DNA of 64,000 nt from Paenibacillus mangrovi (GTDB lineage: Bacteria > Bacillota > Bacilli > Paenibacillales > Paenibacillaceae), in assembly GCF_022898935.1 (NCBI RefSeq), contig NZ_JALIRP010000008.1, forward strand, positions 248,001 to 312,000, given 5' to 3'. The notes beneath the pieces are model-generated. The model saw only the letters and a program-made list of their open reading frames with translations, had not been told where the DNA came from and did not search any database. Positions 42,060 through 50,612 of the stretch are shown one piece after another. Made by a program: the position numbers and the translations under genes. Position 1 is the first letter of the stretch. Every line of letters starts with the position of its first letter.

Positions 42060-44429
42060 CTATGGATTGGTGTTATATATGATCTTGGCGCCGGCCCAGT
42101 CTGCATGGTCATAAGCGTTACCATCACCACTATTTGTGACAACTAGCTTAAGCATTTTTGCCCCGGTTAGATCGACATCGACATGCTGTAACGGTGAACT
42201 TCCATACAATATGCCGCTGTCATAGATCTTATTCCCATCCGCCCAAACTTGAAATACGACAGAACCATGGTCTCCAGCTTCGTCATCCATTCCTACGTCG
42301 GCTTTAAATTCGGAAAGTTTTCCGCCGATGTAATAGGATATTGCTGACTCTGCATGAACTCCGAGTCCCTTTTCATAAGTTGTGCCATCAATGGTGATGA
42401 CCTTTCCATCCCCTGAGCCGGATTCTCCATTACTCATATCCTTCTCAACAGGCCCCCAGCCGTTCGTTGATTCAAGCCAACTAATATCGCTAAGATAGGT
42501 GTCGGTTGACGGCGGAGCTGTAAACACTCTGATCTGGTTTGCTGCCTGCTTTTGTCCCTTGTTATTTCCATAATGAAAGTCTGCATTGGCATGGATGTCG
42601 TAAACTGCAGGATTTGCATCACCTGGTACTGTCATATCCCACGTCATGGTAATGGACTTTTCTGGAGGAAGATTATGAAATGAAGTTGGTGTTCCAGGAG
42701 CGGCTGTCCATCCGTCAGGAATCTGTAATTGGATTGCGATCTTCTCTATAGCGATTCTACCGTTATTCGTAAATGTCATCGATACTTTGCTTGTTTGGCC
42801 TGCTTCAACATAAGGATCTGAAGTGATGGTGAGATCCGTTGCCGGCTGAGCCATATTCGGCGTACCCGGATGGACTTTAAACATCGCTGCCCCATGGGAC
42901 GCTACTGCGGCACTAATGACGCTTGTAGCTGCGCTTTCACTATGCTCCCACAGGTCTCGCACGACGTATACAGGAGCTTTCTTTAAACCGAGATCACTAA
43001 TGTTTAAACTCATCGTTGTCGATGCTTGGCTCCGGTTAAAGAACAATACAGCCTTGTCTCCGTTAGCCAGCGGCTTCACCCATACTTCATGATCTCCATC
43101 TTCACTTATTTTACTTCCCTGTATTCCTGCCGGGTCCTGGTCAATTGCAATGACTTCCTTGTTCAGAAGGATTTCCTTTGTAGCATCCGTCATGGCTGTA
43201 ATATCATTGCCTGCAATGAGAGGCGCTGCCATCATGCTCCACAAGCTGAAATGCGCCCGATACTCCGTATCCGTCATCCCGCCGTTTCCAACCTCAAGCA
43301 TATCCGGATCATTCCAGTGTCCCGGGCCTGCATACTGAGCAAGTACGGCATTTTGGTCTAATATACTTGTCATGCTGTCCCAGTTGTCGGAAATATCACC
43401 GGTCGTGCGCCAGAGATGTCCTACCGACGGACCCCATAACCATGGCTTATTTGCTCCCCATTCACAAATACTGAACATGATTTGACGCTCTGTCGCCTCT
43501 AACGCATCTCTCATGGCGCCGTACTGCTGTGCCGAAATCTTGGAGCCATCTTCCGGGTTGTAGAACTTGATCGTATTTTCACCTTGCTTTAAAGCAACTT
43601 GAATAGGATAAGTAGCCGCAGTATTCCAGCTACCTGAAGAAGGTAGGGTGTATTCTTCTCCCGTACCGCCGTTCACGCTTACATATAAATTTCTGCTGGC
43701 GTCCCCATTATGATAGTAAATGGTTAAAGTATAATTGCCTGCCGCAGGTGTATTGATTTTATTGAAAATTAATTCACCTGAGTTATTGCCGATATATCCA
43801 ACCTTCGATCCAGCTATTCTGGCGTCTCCAACAAGTGTATTGTCAGGGGATTCCGCTTCATATGTCTTGATGTTCTTTCCATCTGATATAACGATCTTAT
43901 CTATATCCGGCGCATAGGTAGTGGGTCTCTCATTATAGCAAAAGTCATATTTTAAATAGTCCACTCCCCATTCCGCGAATTTTGCGGCATCCCTTTCCTC
44001 ATTGCCCTGGCTCGCAGGAAGGCCCATACAGGTCTTCGTTCCGTTGGAGGAGTAAATCCCAAGCTTTAAGCCTTTGCTGTGAACATAATCCGCAACCCCC
44101 TTGATTCCGTCAGGGAACCTTATAGGATCAGGAACGAGGTCGCCGTTCGCATCTCTGGTTCCCGCCATCCAGTTATCGTCGATGTTGATGTATTCATAGC
44201 CTGCATCCTTCATGCCGTTCTCTACCATGGCGTCGGCCATGGACATAATCTTCCACTGATCTATATTGCCGCCAAATTTGTTCCAGCTGTTCCATCCCAT
44301 AGGTGGAGTAAGGGCCAGTCCATCATTCAATGCATGGGCCGTTGGAGTCAGTTTGCTCATTGCGCCTGTTTGGATCAATTGGGCAAATACAAGTAAAATT
44401 GACAAAAGTAACACTCTGAACCTGCGCAT
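42060..44429 (-). CDS. Secreted alpha-galactosidase (GH27) with inserted carbohydrate-binding domain
   Basis: 789 residues with a signal peptide (1-33). The GH27 barrel starts at LTPPMGWNSWNKFGG (about 40). The nucleophile is Asp162 in DYLKYDFC, and the acid/base lies in RTTGDISDNW (345-348). Between these, residues about 188-296 form a CBM6/CBM35-like beta-sandwich (YEAESPDNTLVGDARI...NTIKFYNPEDG) inserted in the barrel. A C-terminal beta domain of the barrel is followed by a NEW3-like domain (about 525-625) and an NPCBM domain (about 650-787). It hydrolyses terminal alpha-galactosides outside the cell. It is divergent from the sugar ABC operon. Confidence 0.92.
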   Translation of the reverse strand: MRRFRVLLLSILLVFAQLIQTGAMSKLTPTAHALNDGLALTPPMGWNSWNKFGGNIDQWKIMSMADAMVENGMKDAGYEYINIDDNWMAGTRDANGDLVPDPIRFPDGIKGVADYVHSKGLKLGIYSSNGTKTCMGLPASQGNEERDAAKFAEWGVDYLKYDFCYNERPTTYAPDIDKIVISDGKNIKTYEAESPDNTLVGDARIAGSKVGYIGNNSGELIFNKINTPAAGNYTLTIYYHNGDASRNLYVSVNGGTGEEYTLPSSGSWNTAATYPIQVALKQGENTIKFYNPEDGSKISAQQYGAMRDALEATERQIMFSICEWGANKPWLWGPSVGHLWRTTGDISDNWDSMTSILDQNAVLAQYAGPGHWNDPDMLEVGNGGMTDTEYRAHFSLWSMMAAPLIAGNDITAMTDATKEILLNKEVIAIDQDPAGIQGSKISEDGDHEVWVKPLANGDKAVLFFNRSQASTTMSLNISDLGLKKAPVYVVRDLWEHSESAATSVISAAVASHGAAMFKVHPGTPNMAQPATDLTITSDPYVEAGQTSKVSMTFTNNGRIAIEKIAIQLQIPDGWTAAPGTPTSFHNLPPEKSITMTWDMTVPGDANPAVYDIHANADFHYGNNKGQKQAANQIRVFTAPPSTDTYLSDISWLESTNGWGPVEKDMSNGESGSGDGKVITIDGTTYEKGLGVHAESAISYYIGGKLSEFKADVGMDDEAGDHGSVVFQVWADGNKIYDSGILYGSSPLQHVDVDLTGAKMLKLVVTNSGDGNAYDHADWAGAKIIYNTNP

Positions 44430-44709
44430 AAGATTACCTCCAAATTATTTATAATCTGTCTCATGCATGCTAATCAGGCAATAATCATCGTATGTAATGA
44501 TTCTCTGAGCTATCACCTTCCTTCCAATCGATTGGTAATATATTTCCATATTTAGAAATTACCACCGTTTACCATATTATGCAATCGTATATTTTCGCAT
44601 ACCCGCAAATCCTCTTTAAAAAGGATAAATTCGTGATCATGAAGCAATCTTGATCGGGAGCGAACGTTTCGTTTTTTTCCGGTACCAATATTCCATTCTG
44701 ATTGGGCAA

Positions 44710-44737
44710 TTGAGAACTTGACAGGCGAACGAGAACT
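44710..44737 (+). promoter_or_regulatory. direct-repeat operator upstream of the AraC regulator gene
   Basis: TTGAGAACT (44710-44718) and ACGAGAACT (44729-44737) are direct repeats 19 bp apart. The proximal one abuts the -35 position. The same motif and geometry occur upstream of the ABC operon (47061-47089). Confidence 0.62.
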
Positions 44738-44766
44738 GGGCAAAGACAATCGGGCTAGGCTATAAT
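44738..44766 (+). promoter_or_regulatory. promoter of the AraC regulator gene
   Basis: A perfect -10 TATAAT is at 44761. The -35 position (44738-44743) has a poor match, as expected for an activator-dependent promoter. Confidence 0.6.
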
Positions 44767-44815
44767 ACTGCTCAGCATATGATCCAAGGTTAGGTAAAGG
44801 GGGAGCGATCAGCTT

Positions 44816-47002
44816 ATGTTCAAATCAACGTATTTGCGCATTTTTGTATGGAGCGGTATCTTTATCATTCTGATCATCATTCCATTTTCATTATTTCTGA
44901 TCCAGCGATTCGCAGGCTATGCCTCCTCTCAAATTGGACTCATCAACCGGGACCAAATTGAAGAAACATTAGACCGAACGGAATTCATATTAGCTAAGCT
45001 AAAATGGTACGGCTTGAATATGTATGAGGATCAAACGATTCAGAATTGGATTTATTCTCAAAAGGATGACCCATTGCTGGATGCAGCAGCACTTCAAACG
45101 CTATCAAAATATTTATCGAAGGAATCCTTTTTTGAAGGCGCTTACTTATTCAATATGCGTAGGGAAAAAGTGATCGATTTCAATGTCGGTCTTCTTCCCT
45201 TCGAAGAGTTTTCTGATACGGCCATGTTGGAACGGGTTAAGCAGAAGGCTCCGTCCTTATTGCGGTATTCTGACCATGAAGCAGGGAATAAATCGTATCT
45301 TACCTTGCTGCTTCCGTCTTCTTACGTCAAGAAAGAGCAATATGGATATCTGGTTGTACTCTTAAATAAACGTGCGCTGCAGCAGTTCCTGATCTCAGGT
45401 GGAAATAAAACGGATAATCAAATAACACTCTTGGATCGTTCCGGGCAGGTGATTTTGGGGAAGATGGATGAAAAAGTCATGGGGAACGTCATCCATTCGA
45501 GGACAGAGGCCAGACAAGGCTCCTTCGAGCTCCAGGCGGACGGGAAGACGGCATACGTGAATTATGCCGATTTGGATTCCCAGGACTGGACCATCTATTC
45601 GCTGTCTGGAATGGAACAGTTCCGTAAACAGGCGACGTCCTTCCGCCAGACGATCATGCTATATTCCATACTGCTGCTGCTTCTTCTACTGCTCGCCGCG
45701 TTCTGGAATTCGCATATCTTCTTCAAGCCGCTGCGGATGCTAGCGAATCAAATCCATGGCAAGCTGCGTGTCCGCGCCAAAAACGACTATGACGCAATTC
45801 AGCAGAGCGTCATTCTATTGCGGGATCACTATACGCTCATTAAAACAGAATACTTGCGCCAATGGATATTGCAAGGAAGACTGAGTGACAGAGCCAGAAA
45901 AGCTCTTTCCCGTGAATCGAGGATTCTCGATTATGAATGGATAAGGCTGTCAGTTGTCAAAATGGATGCGTTCTATGAGATTTCCGAACAATATGATTTC
46001 GCCTCCCGGAGACTGCTAAAATATGCCATTGGGAACATTGCGGAAGAGATGCTCAGCTGTAAGAATCGTTCCATCGAGGTTGTCGATTTCGGAGGCGACC
46101 ATTTGCTCATTCTGATCGGTGTTGCCGAGCAGGATGATGATGTGATTGAAGAATTGCAAGAGCTGCGCCGCCGTGTTATGCAATATGTTCATCTTAACAT
46201 CACTGTGGCATGTAGTACTTCAAGATATGCCCGCGATGATTTGCGTGCGGTTTACGACGACTTATGCGAATGGACGCTGTTCAAATTCGTGAGCGGGGAC
46301 GACAAAATTTACACGGAGCAAGAGTATGATCGGTATGCGGAGCTGCGGATTCAACCGGATGATACCTTACTGGATCTCCTCATTCAATCGATACGGATCG
46401 GCAAGGAGGAGCAGTCCCTGAGCTTGCTTGCGCAAATGTTTGCCCAGCTGCAGACGATGAAATATTCCGAATGCCAATTCCAGCTGAGATTGTTGTTTTT
46501 CTCCTTCGTCAAAGCTTTTAGCAAACAGACTACCCTGCACAGTATCGAAGAGATTGAAAGTACTTTGAAAAAATTCACGAAGCTCGAAGACATACATAGA
46601 TGGATGAAAGAAGAGATTGCACGGATCATTTCCCAGCTCGGTGACCAGAAAAGCTTGAATCGCAAAGGGAAAAACGTCGAGGAAGTCATGGAATATATTC
46701 AACGTCATCTTCACGATCCAAGGCTGTCTGTGGATGACATTGCTGATCACGTCGCATTGTCCGCTAAGTATGTGCGCCAGCTGTTTCTCGACCAGTATGG
46801 CATGTCATTATCCAATTACATTCTGCATATGCGGATCGAAAAGGTGAAGGAATTACTTGAGCATACGGACATGAATGTGGCTGAAATTTCGCAGCAAGCG
46901 GGATTCCTTACAAAGAGCCATTTTTTCACAGCTTTCAAAAAAGCAACCGGCATGACGCCAGCCCAGTATCGATATCAGCATCTTGAAGGAGCGAGCGGGT
47001 GA
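44816..47002 (+). CDS. Membrane-bound AraC-family transcriptional regulator with extracellular sensor
   Basis: 728 residues. Transmembrane helix 1 spans about 9-29 and helix 2 about 278-300 (IMLYSILLLLLLLLAAFW). An extracellular sensor of about 250 residues lies between them (Cache-like, LDRTEFILAKLKWYG at its start). A cytoplasmic helical region (about 300-620) leads to a C-terminal AraC double HTH (about 625-722; VDDIADHVALSAKYVRQLFLDQYGMSLSNYI and MNVAEISQQAGFLTKSHFFTAFKKATG). Such one-protein sensor-activators control adjacent sugar ABC operons in Paenibacillus. It is transcribed with the transporter on the same strand, divergent from the alpha-galactosidase. Confidence 0.92.
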   Translation: MFKSTYLRIFVWSGIFIILIIIPFSLFLIQRFAGYASSQIGLINRDQIEETLDRTEFILAKLKWYGLNMYEDQTIQNWIYSQKDDPLLDAAALQTLSKYLSKESFFEGAYLFNMRREKVIDFNVGLLPFEEFSDTAMLERVKQKAPSLLRYSDHEAGNKSYLTLLLPSSYVKKEQYGYLVVLLNKRALQQFLISGGNKTDNQITLLDRSGQVILGKMDEKVMGNVIHSRTEARQGSFELQADGKTAYVNYADLDSQDWTIYSLSGMEQFRKQATSFRQTIMLYSILLLLLLLLAAFWNSHIFFKPLRMLANQIHGKLRVRAKNDYDAIQQSVILLRDHYTLIKTEYLRQWILQGRLSDRARKALSRESRILDYEWIRLSVVKMDAFYEISEQYDFASRRLLKYAIGNIAEEMLSCKNRSIEVVDFGGDHLLILIGVAEQDDDVIEELQELRRRVMQYVHLNITVACSTSRYARDDLRAVYDDLCEWTLFKFVSGDDKIYTEQEYDRYAELRIQPDDTLLDLLIQSIRIGKEEQSLSLLAQMFAQLQTMKYSECQFQLRLLFFSFVKAFSKQTTLHSIEEIESTLKKFTKLEDIHRWMKEEIARIISQLGDQKSLNRKGKNVEEVMEYIQRHLHDPRLSVDDIADHVALSAKYVRQLFLDQYGMSLSNYILHMRIEKVKELLEHTDMNVAEISQQAGFLTKSHFFTAFKKATGMTPAQYRYQHLEGASG

Positions 47003-47060
47003 AAGTTCACGATCGGTTTTAGAACCCGAGTGGCCTAATGATGACCCATGTAGGTGCTGC

Positions 47061-47089
47061 TTGAGAACCTTATTCGGAAATTGAGAACT
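47061..47089 (+). promoter_or_regulatory. direct-repeat operator upstream of the sugar ABC operon
   Basis: TTGAGAACC (47061-47069) and TTGAGAACT (47081-47089), 20 bp apart, two helical turns. The proximal copy ends exactly at the base before the -35 position. Confidence 0.65.
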
Positions 47090-47118
47090 ATCCATGACTG
47101 CTTCGCGGTTGTTACGAT
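47090..47118 (+). promoter_or_regulatory. activator-dependent promoter of the sugar ABC operon
   Basis: An extended -10 TGTTACGAT (TACGAT at 47113-47118) without a recognisable -35. The distance from operator end to -10 (24 bp) is identical to that at the regulator promoter. Confidence 0.55.
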
Positions 47119-47163
47119 AACTCCGTCAAACGATCAACACACGGATATAAAGGAGGGTAGACA

Positions 47164-48099
47164 TTGAGAAGCAATAAAGCCGGGGCAAGCGGATTTATCT
47201 ATGAAATCGTGAAGAACCGGTACTTGTATCTGCTGGCACTGCCGGGCATGCTGTTCCTGCTCATATTTGCATATACGCCGATGCTTGGGCATCTGCTGGC
47301 ATTTCAGAACTATCGGCTCTCTGACGGGCTGTTTGGCAGCGAATGGGTAGGATTTAAAAATTTCGAGTTCTTTTTTGGGAACAAAGATTGGCTGCGTGTG
47401 ACTTGGAACACGGTGTTCTTGAACGGGCTGTTTCTGGTGTTCGGCATAGGAACCGCAGTGCTGCTAGCCGTGCTGTTGAATGAAATAACGAATAAGTGGT
47501 TTAAGAAAACGGTGCAGTCCTTCGTCTTTTTACCTTACTTCATCTCTTGGCTCGTCGTCAGTATGATGGTCCAAACGGTGTTCAGTTCTTCCGAAGGGAT
47601 GCTGAATCAGGCGCTCACTGCACTTGGTTTCCAAGGAGTGGATTGGTATTTAACTCCTGGCGTATGGCCGTATATCTTGACATTTGTATACGTCTGGAAG
47701 ATGGCAGGATATAACTCAATTATCTTCCTCGCATCGATTACAGGGATTTCATCAGAGTATTACGAATGCGCCAAGATTGAAGGAGCCAGCCGGATGCAGC
47801 AGATCATCTACATAACACTGCCGCTGCTGCGCCCTGTCATTATGATTATGACGCTGCTTGGCATTGGACGGATATTCTACGGAGATTTCGGCATGATTTA
47901 TGCCCTTGTCGGGGACGTTGGCGTATTGTACCCGACGACGGACGTTATTGATACGTTCGCGTATCGCGCCTTGCGGCAAATGGGCAATTTCAGTATGTCC
48001 TCCGCGATCATCGTGTATCAGTCAAGCATGGGGCTGATCACGGTCATTCTGTTCAATTGGCTTGCGCGCAGGATCGATTCAGATTCTAGATTGTTCTAA
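47164..48099 (+). CDS. Sugar ABC transporter permease (LplB-like)
   Basis: This 311-residue permease starts at TTG 47164, 6 bases after AAGGAGGG. Six membrane helices are present, starting with YLYLLALPGMLFLLIFAYTPMLGHLLAFQNY, the hallmark of LplB-type (CUT1) permeases. The EAA loop is EYYECAKIEGASRMQQIIYITLPLLRPV. It forms the channel with the permease encoded next and the binding protein at 49010-50572. No dedicated ATPase gene is present; CUT1 systems of this type share an MsmX-like ATPase encoded elsewhere. Confidence 0.92.
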   Translation: MRSNKAGASGFIYEIVKNRYLYLLALPGMLFLLIFAYTPMLGHLLAFQNYRLSDGLFGSEWVGFKNFEFFFGNKDWLRVTWNTVFLNGLFLVFGIGTAVLLAVLLNEITNKWFKKTVQSFVFLPYFISWLVVSMMVQTVFSSSEGMLNQALTALGFQGVDWYLTPGVWPYILTFVYVWKMAGYNSIIFLASITGISSEYYECAKIEGASRMQQIIYITLPLLRPVIMIMTLLGIGRIFYGDFGMIYALVGDVGVLYPTTDVIDTFAYRALRQMGNFSMSSAIIVYQSSMGLITVILFNWLARRIDSDSRLF

Positions 48100-48111
48100 G
48101 GTGTGATTCAA

Positions 48112-48978
48112 ATGCGGGAGCGATTGTTCCTATATTTCGTTTACGTACTATTGATCGGGTTTGCTCTTATCTGCTTCATCCCATTCTGGATTGTGCTGAT
48201 TAACTCCTTTGCAGACGAAGCGAATATTCAGACCTCCGGGTATCAGCTGTTTCCCACATCGTTCAGTTTGAATGCATACTCTTTTCTGTTATCTGGTAAG
48301 CAAGTTTTCAGGAGCTATGGTGTCACGTTGTTCGTCACGATTGTAGGAACGACTCTAGGAGTCATCATTACCGCCTCCTATGCTTATGTCCTGAGCCATC
48401 CGAAGGTAAAGTATCGTCATGTGCTCTCATTTTTGACCTTTTTCACCATGCTGTTCGGGGCGGGGCTCGTCGGATTTTATATGCTGATTGCCAATTGGCT
48501 GCATCTTAAAGATTCCATATGGGCGCTTATTCTTCCCTACCTGCTTAACCCGTTCTATGCGTTCATTCTCGTATCATATTTCCGTTCATTGCCTTATGAA
48601 TTGAATGAGGCAGCAACCGTGGACGGAGCGAATGACATGTATATCTTTTTCCGGATCATCTGGCCGGTCTCATTGCCTGTTATCGCAACGGTTGCCCTGT
48701 TCTATGCCCTTCAATATTGGAATGACTGGTACCTGTCGCTTCTCTTTATTGATAATTACAGGCTGCATCCGCTGCAAATTATGATCCGCCAGCTGATATC
48801 CAACTTGAATGCCATGTCTTATGTGGGCGGTAGCCAAACGGATTACAACATCATGATTCCGACCTTTGGCATGCAGCTTGCCATTGTGTGTATTACGATT
48901 GGGCCGATTGTATTCGTGTATCCTTTCGTGCAGAAGTATTTTATTAAGGGCATGACGCTCGGTTCAGTCAAAGGATAA
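48112..48978 (+). CDS. Sugar ABC transporter permease (YtcP/LplC-like)
   Basis: The start is set at ATG 48112, 8 bases after AAGGTG. The 288-residue protein opens with LFLYFVYVLLIGFALICFIPFWIVLINSFADE, typical of the LplC/YtcP partner permease. It has six membrane helices and the EAA loop LNEAATVDGANDMYIFFRIIWPVSLPV. It ends in FIKGMTLGSVKG, a conserved end in this family. It lies 12 bp after the first permease gene. Confidence 0.92.
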   Translation: MRERLFLYFVYVLLIGFALICFIPFWIVLINSFADEANIQTSGYQLFPTSFSLNAYSFLLSGKQVFRSYGVTLFVTIVGTTLGVIITASYAYVLSHPKVKYRHVLSFLTFFTMLFGAGLVGFYMLIANWLHLKDSIWALILPYLLNPFYAFILVSYFRSLPYELNEAATVDGANDMYIFFRIIWPVSLPVIATVALFYALQYWNDWYLSLLFIDNYRLHPLQIMIRQLISNLNAMSYVGGSQTDYNIMIPTFGMQLAIVCITIGPIVFVYPFVQKYFIKGMTLGSVKG

Positions 48979-49009
48979 CGCCTGATCAAATTTGAGGAGG
49001 AACGAAAAA

Positions 49010-50572
49010 ATGCGAATGAAACGTTGGATTTCATTTTCGCTAGTATTGCTGCTGATCCTATCTATAACGGTGGGCTGCTCGAAAGCATCGAATGATAAGC
49101 CGGCTCCGGCAGCAGAATCACCCAAGGAAAAACAGGCGGAAGAGAAAAGCACTAAATTGGAACCGATTACACTCAAAATCATGATTCCGGGAGATCGTCC
49201 GCCGGATATGGATCAGGTCATCGCCGAGGCGGAAAAAAGAATGAAGGATACGATCAATGTCAAGCTTGACATTGCGTTCGTACCATGGGCGGATTTAGGC
49301 CAGAAGACGCAGGTCACGCTCGCTTCCGGTGAAAATATTGACCTCATCTTCGATGCGCCTTGGCTGCACATCAATCAAATGATCGCGGACGGATTCTACG
49401 AGCCGCTGGATGATCTACTGGCGAAATATGGCAATACCGTACTGGAAAAGCGCCCTCATCAAATGTGGGAGGCGAATAAGTATGACGACAAGATTATGGC
49501 TGTTCCGCTCGGGGTCGTGTATATGTCGGGCAACGCCTATGTCGTGCGCAAAGATATCCGTGAGAAGCTGGGTGTCCCTCCGATCAAAACGTATAAAGAT
49601 TTAATCGATTTTGCCTATAAGGTGAAGCAGAATGTACCCGGCATCGCGCCGTTCACAGCTGGCGGAACTTCTGGCTTGCAGCAGGCATCCATCGTGGCGC
49701 ACCGCAGTCTGAACGACTACGATACGCATGTACGCTACACGCACGCGCTCGGAAGCAGCCTGATGCTCTTCTATAAGAACAATGACGGCAAGGTATACAA
49801 CCTGTTCGAGGATCGGGAGCCGATCATGACTTGGCTGAAGGATGCCAGACAGCTGTACAAAGACGGAATCGTTTATAAGGATATTTTGACGGCCAAGGAC
49901 TTCTTGCAGCCATTCATGAGCGGCAAAGCGGCGATCGTCACGAAAGGATCGTTCGGTACAGGTCTTTCTTTTGACCAGCAATTCAAAAATAATGTTCCAA
50001 ACGGTGACCTAGAGACGGTTACGTTCTTCGATGGTAGCCAGGGAGCCAATATGACGAACTACAAGCAGTGGAATTTCCTTGCGGTTCCGAAAGTAAGCAA
50101 GAATAAAGAACGTGCAATCATGTTCCTGAACTGGGCGAATGAGAAGGAAAACTATGATTTGCTCTCGTACGGGATTCAAGGGAAGCACTGGGAGCCTGTC
50201 GGCGACAAAGAGGTAAAACTGCTCGATACGAAGGGTTATTGGGGATTCGGTTATGTATGGGTATGGAATCCGATCGATGAGCGTACGGATGTCGACCGGG
50301 ATAAGCGCTTTGATGATCTTGAAGCCAAGATGCGCGATGCTGACTTCTTTACAAAGGATATTCTTACGGGATTCGAATTCGATCCTTCCACCGTACAAAA
50401 TGATTTGAGCCAGTACAATACGATCGAAGGCAAATATTATCCGGCATTGTTCAACGGGGTTCTTGATCCAGATAAGACACTCAAGGAATTCGAAGCGGAA
50501 GCGGGACCTTCACTCAAGCGGATTCAGCAGGAATTGCAGCGGCAAATTGATGCTTTTTTGGCCAAAAAGTAA
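49010..50572 (+). CDS. Sugar ABC transporter substrate-binding lipoprotein (LplA-like)
   Basis: The start is ATG 49010, 9 bases after GAGGAGG. The 520-residue lipoprotein has a lipobox VGC (ITVGCSK, Cys22) and a charged Ala/Glu/Lys linker. An extracellular solute-binding protein family 1 domain follows (LASGENIDLIFDAPWLHINQMIADGFYEPLDDLL), with a DUF3502-like C-terminal region (DPSTVQNDLSQYNTIEGKYYPAL). By context the ligand is probably an oligosaccharide containing alpha-galactosyl residues; this is inference from the divergent alpha-galactosidase. Confidence 0.9.
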   Translation: MRMKRWISFSLVLLLILSITVGCSKASNDKPAPAAESPKEKQAEEKSTKLEPITLKIMIPGDRPPDMDQVIAEAEKRMKDTINVKLDIAFVPWADLGQKTQVTLASGENIDLIFDAPWLHINQMIADGFYEPLDDLLAKYGNTVLEKRPHQMWEANKYDDKIMAVPLGVVYMSGNAYVVRKDIREKLGVPPIKTYKDLIDFAYKVKQNVPGIAPFTAGGTSGLQQASIVAHRSLNDYDTHVRYTHALGSSLMLFYKNNDGKVYNLFEDREPIMTWLKDARQLYKDGIVYKDILTAKDFLQPFMSGKAAIVTKGSFGTGLSFDQQFKNNVPNGDLETVTFFDGSQGANMTNYKQWNFLAVPKVSKNKERAIMFLNWANEKENYDLLSYGIQGKHWEPVGDKEVKLLDTKGYWGFGYVWVWNPIDERTDVDRDKRFDDLEAKMRDADFFTKDILTGFEFDPSTVQNDLSQYNTIEGKYYPALFNGVLDPDKTLKEFEAEAGPSLKRIQQELQRQIDAFLAKK

Positions 50573-50612
50573 CAGTAGTTAAGATTATAAAAATGAAGAA
50601 AGGTGGCATCGT

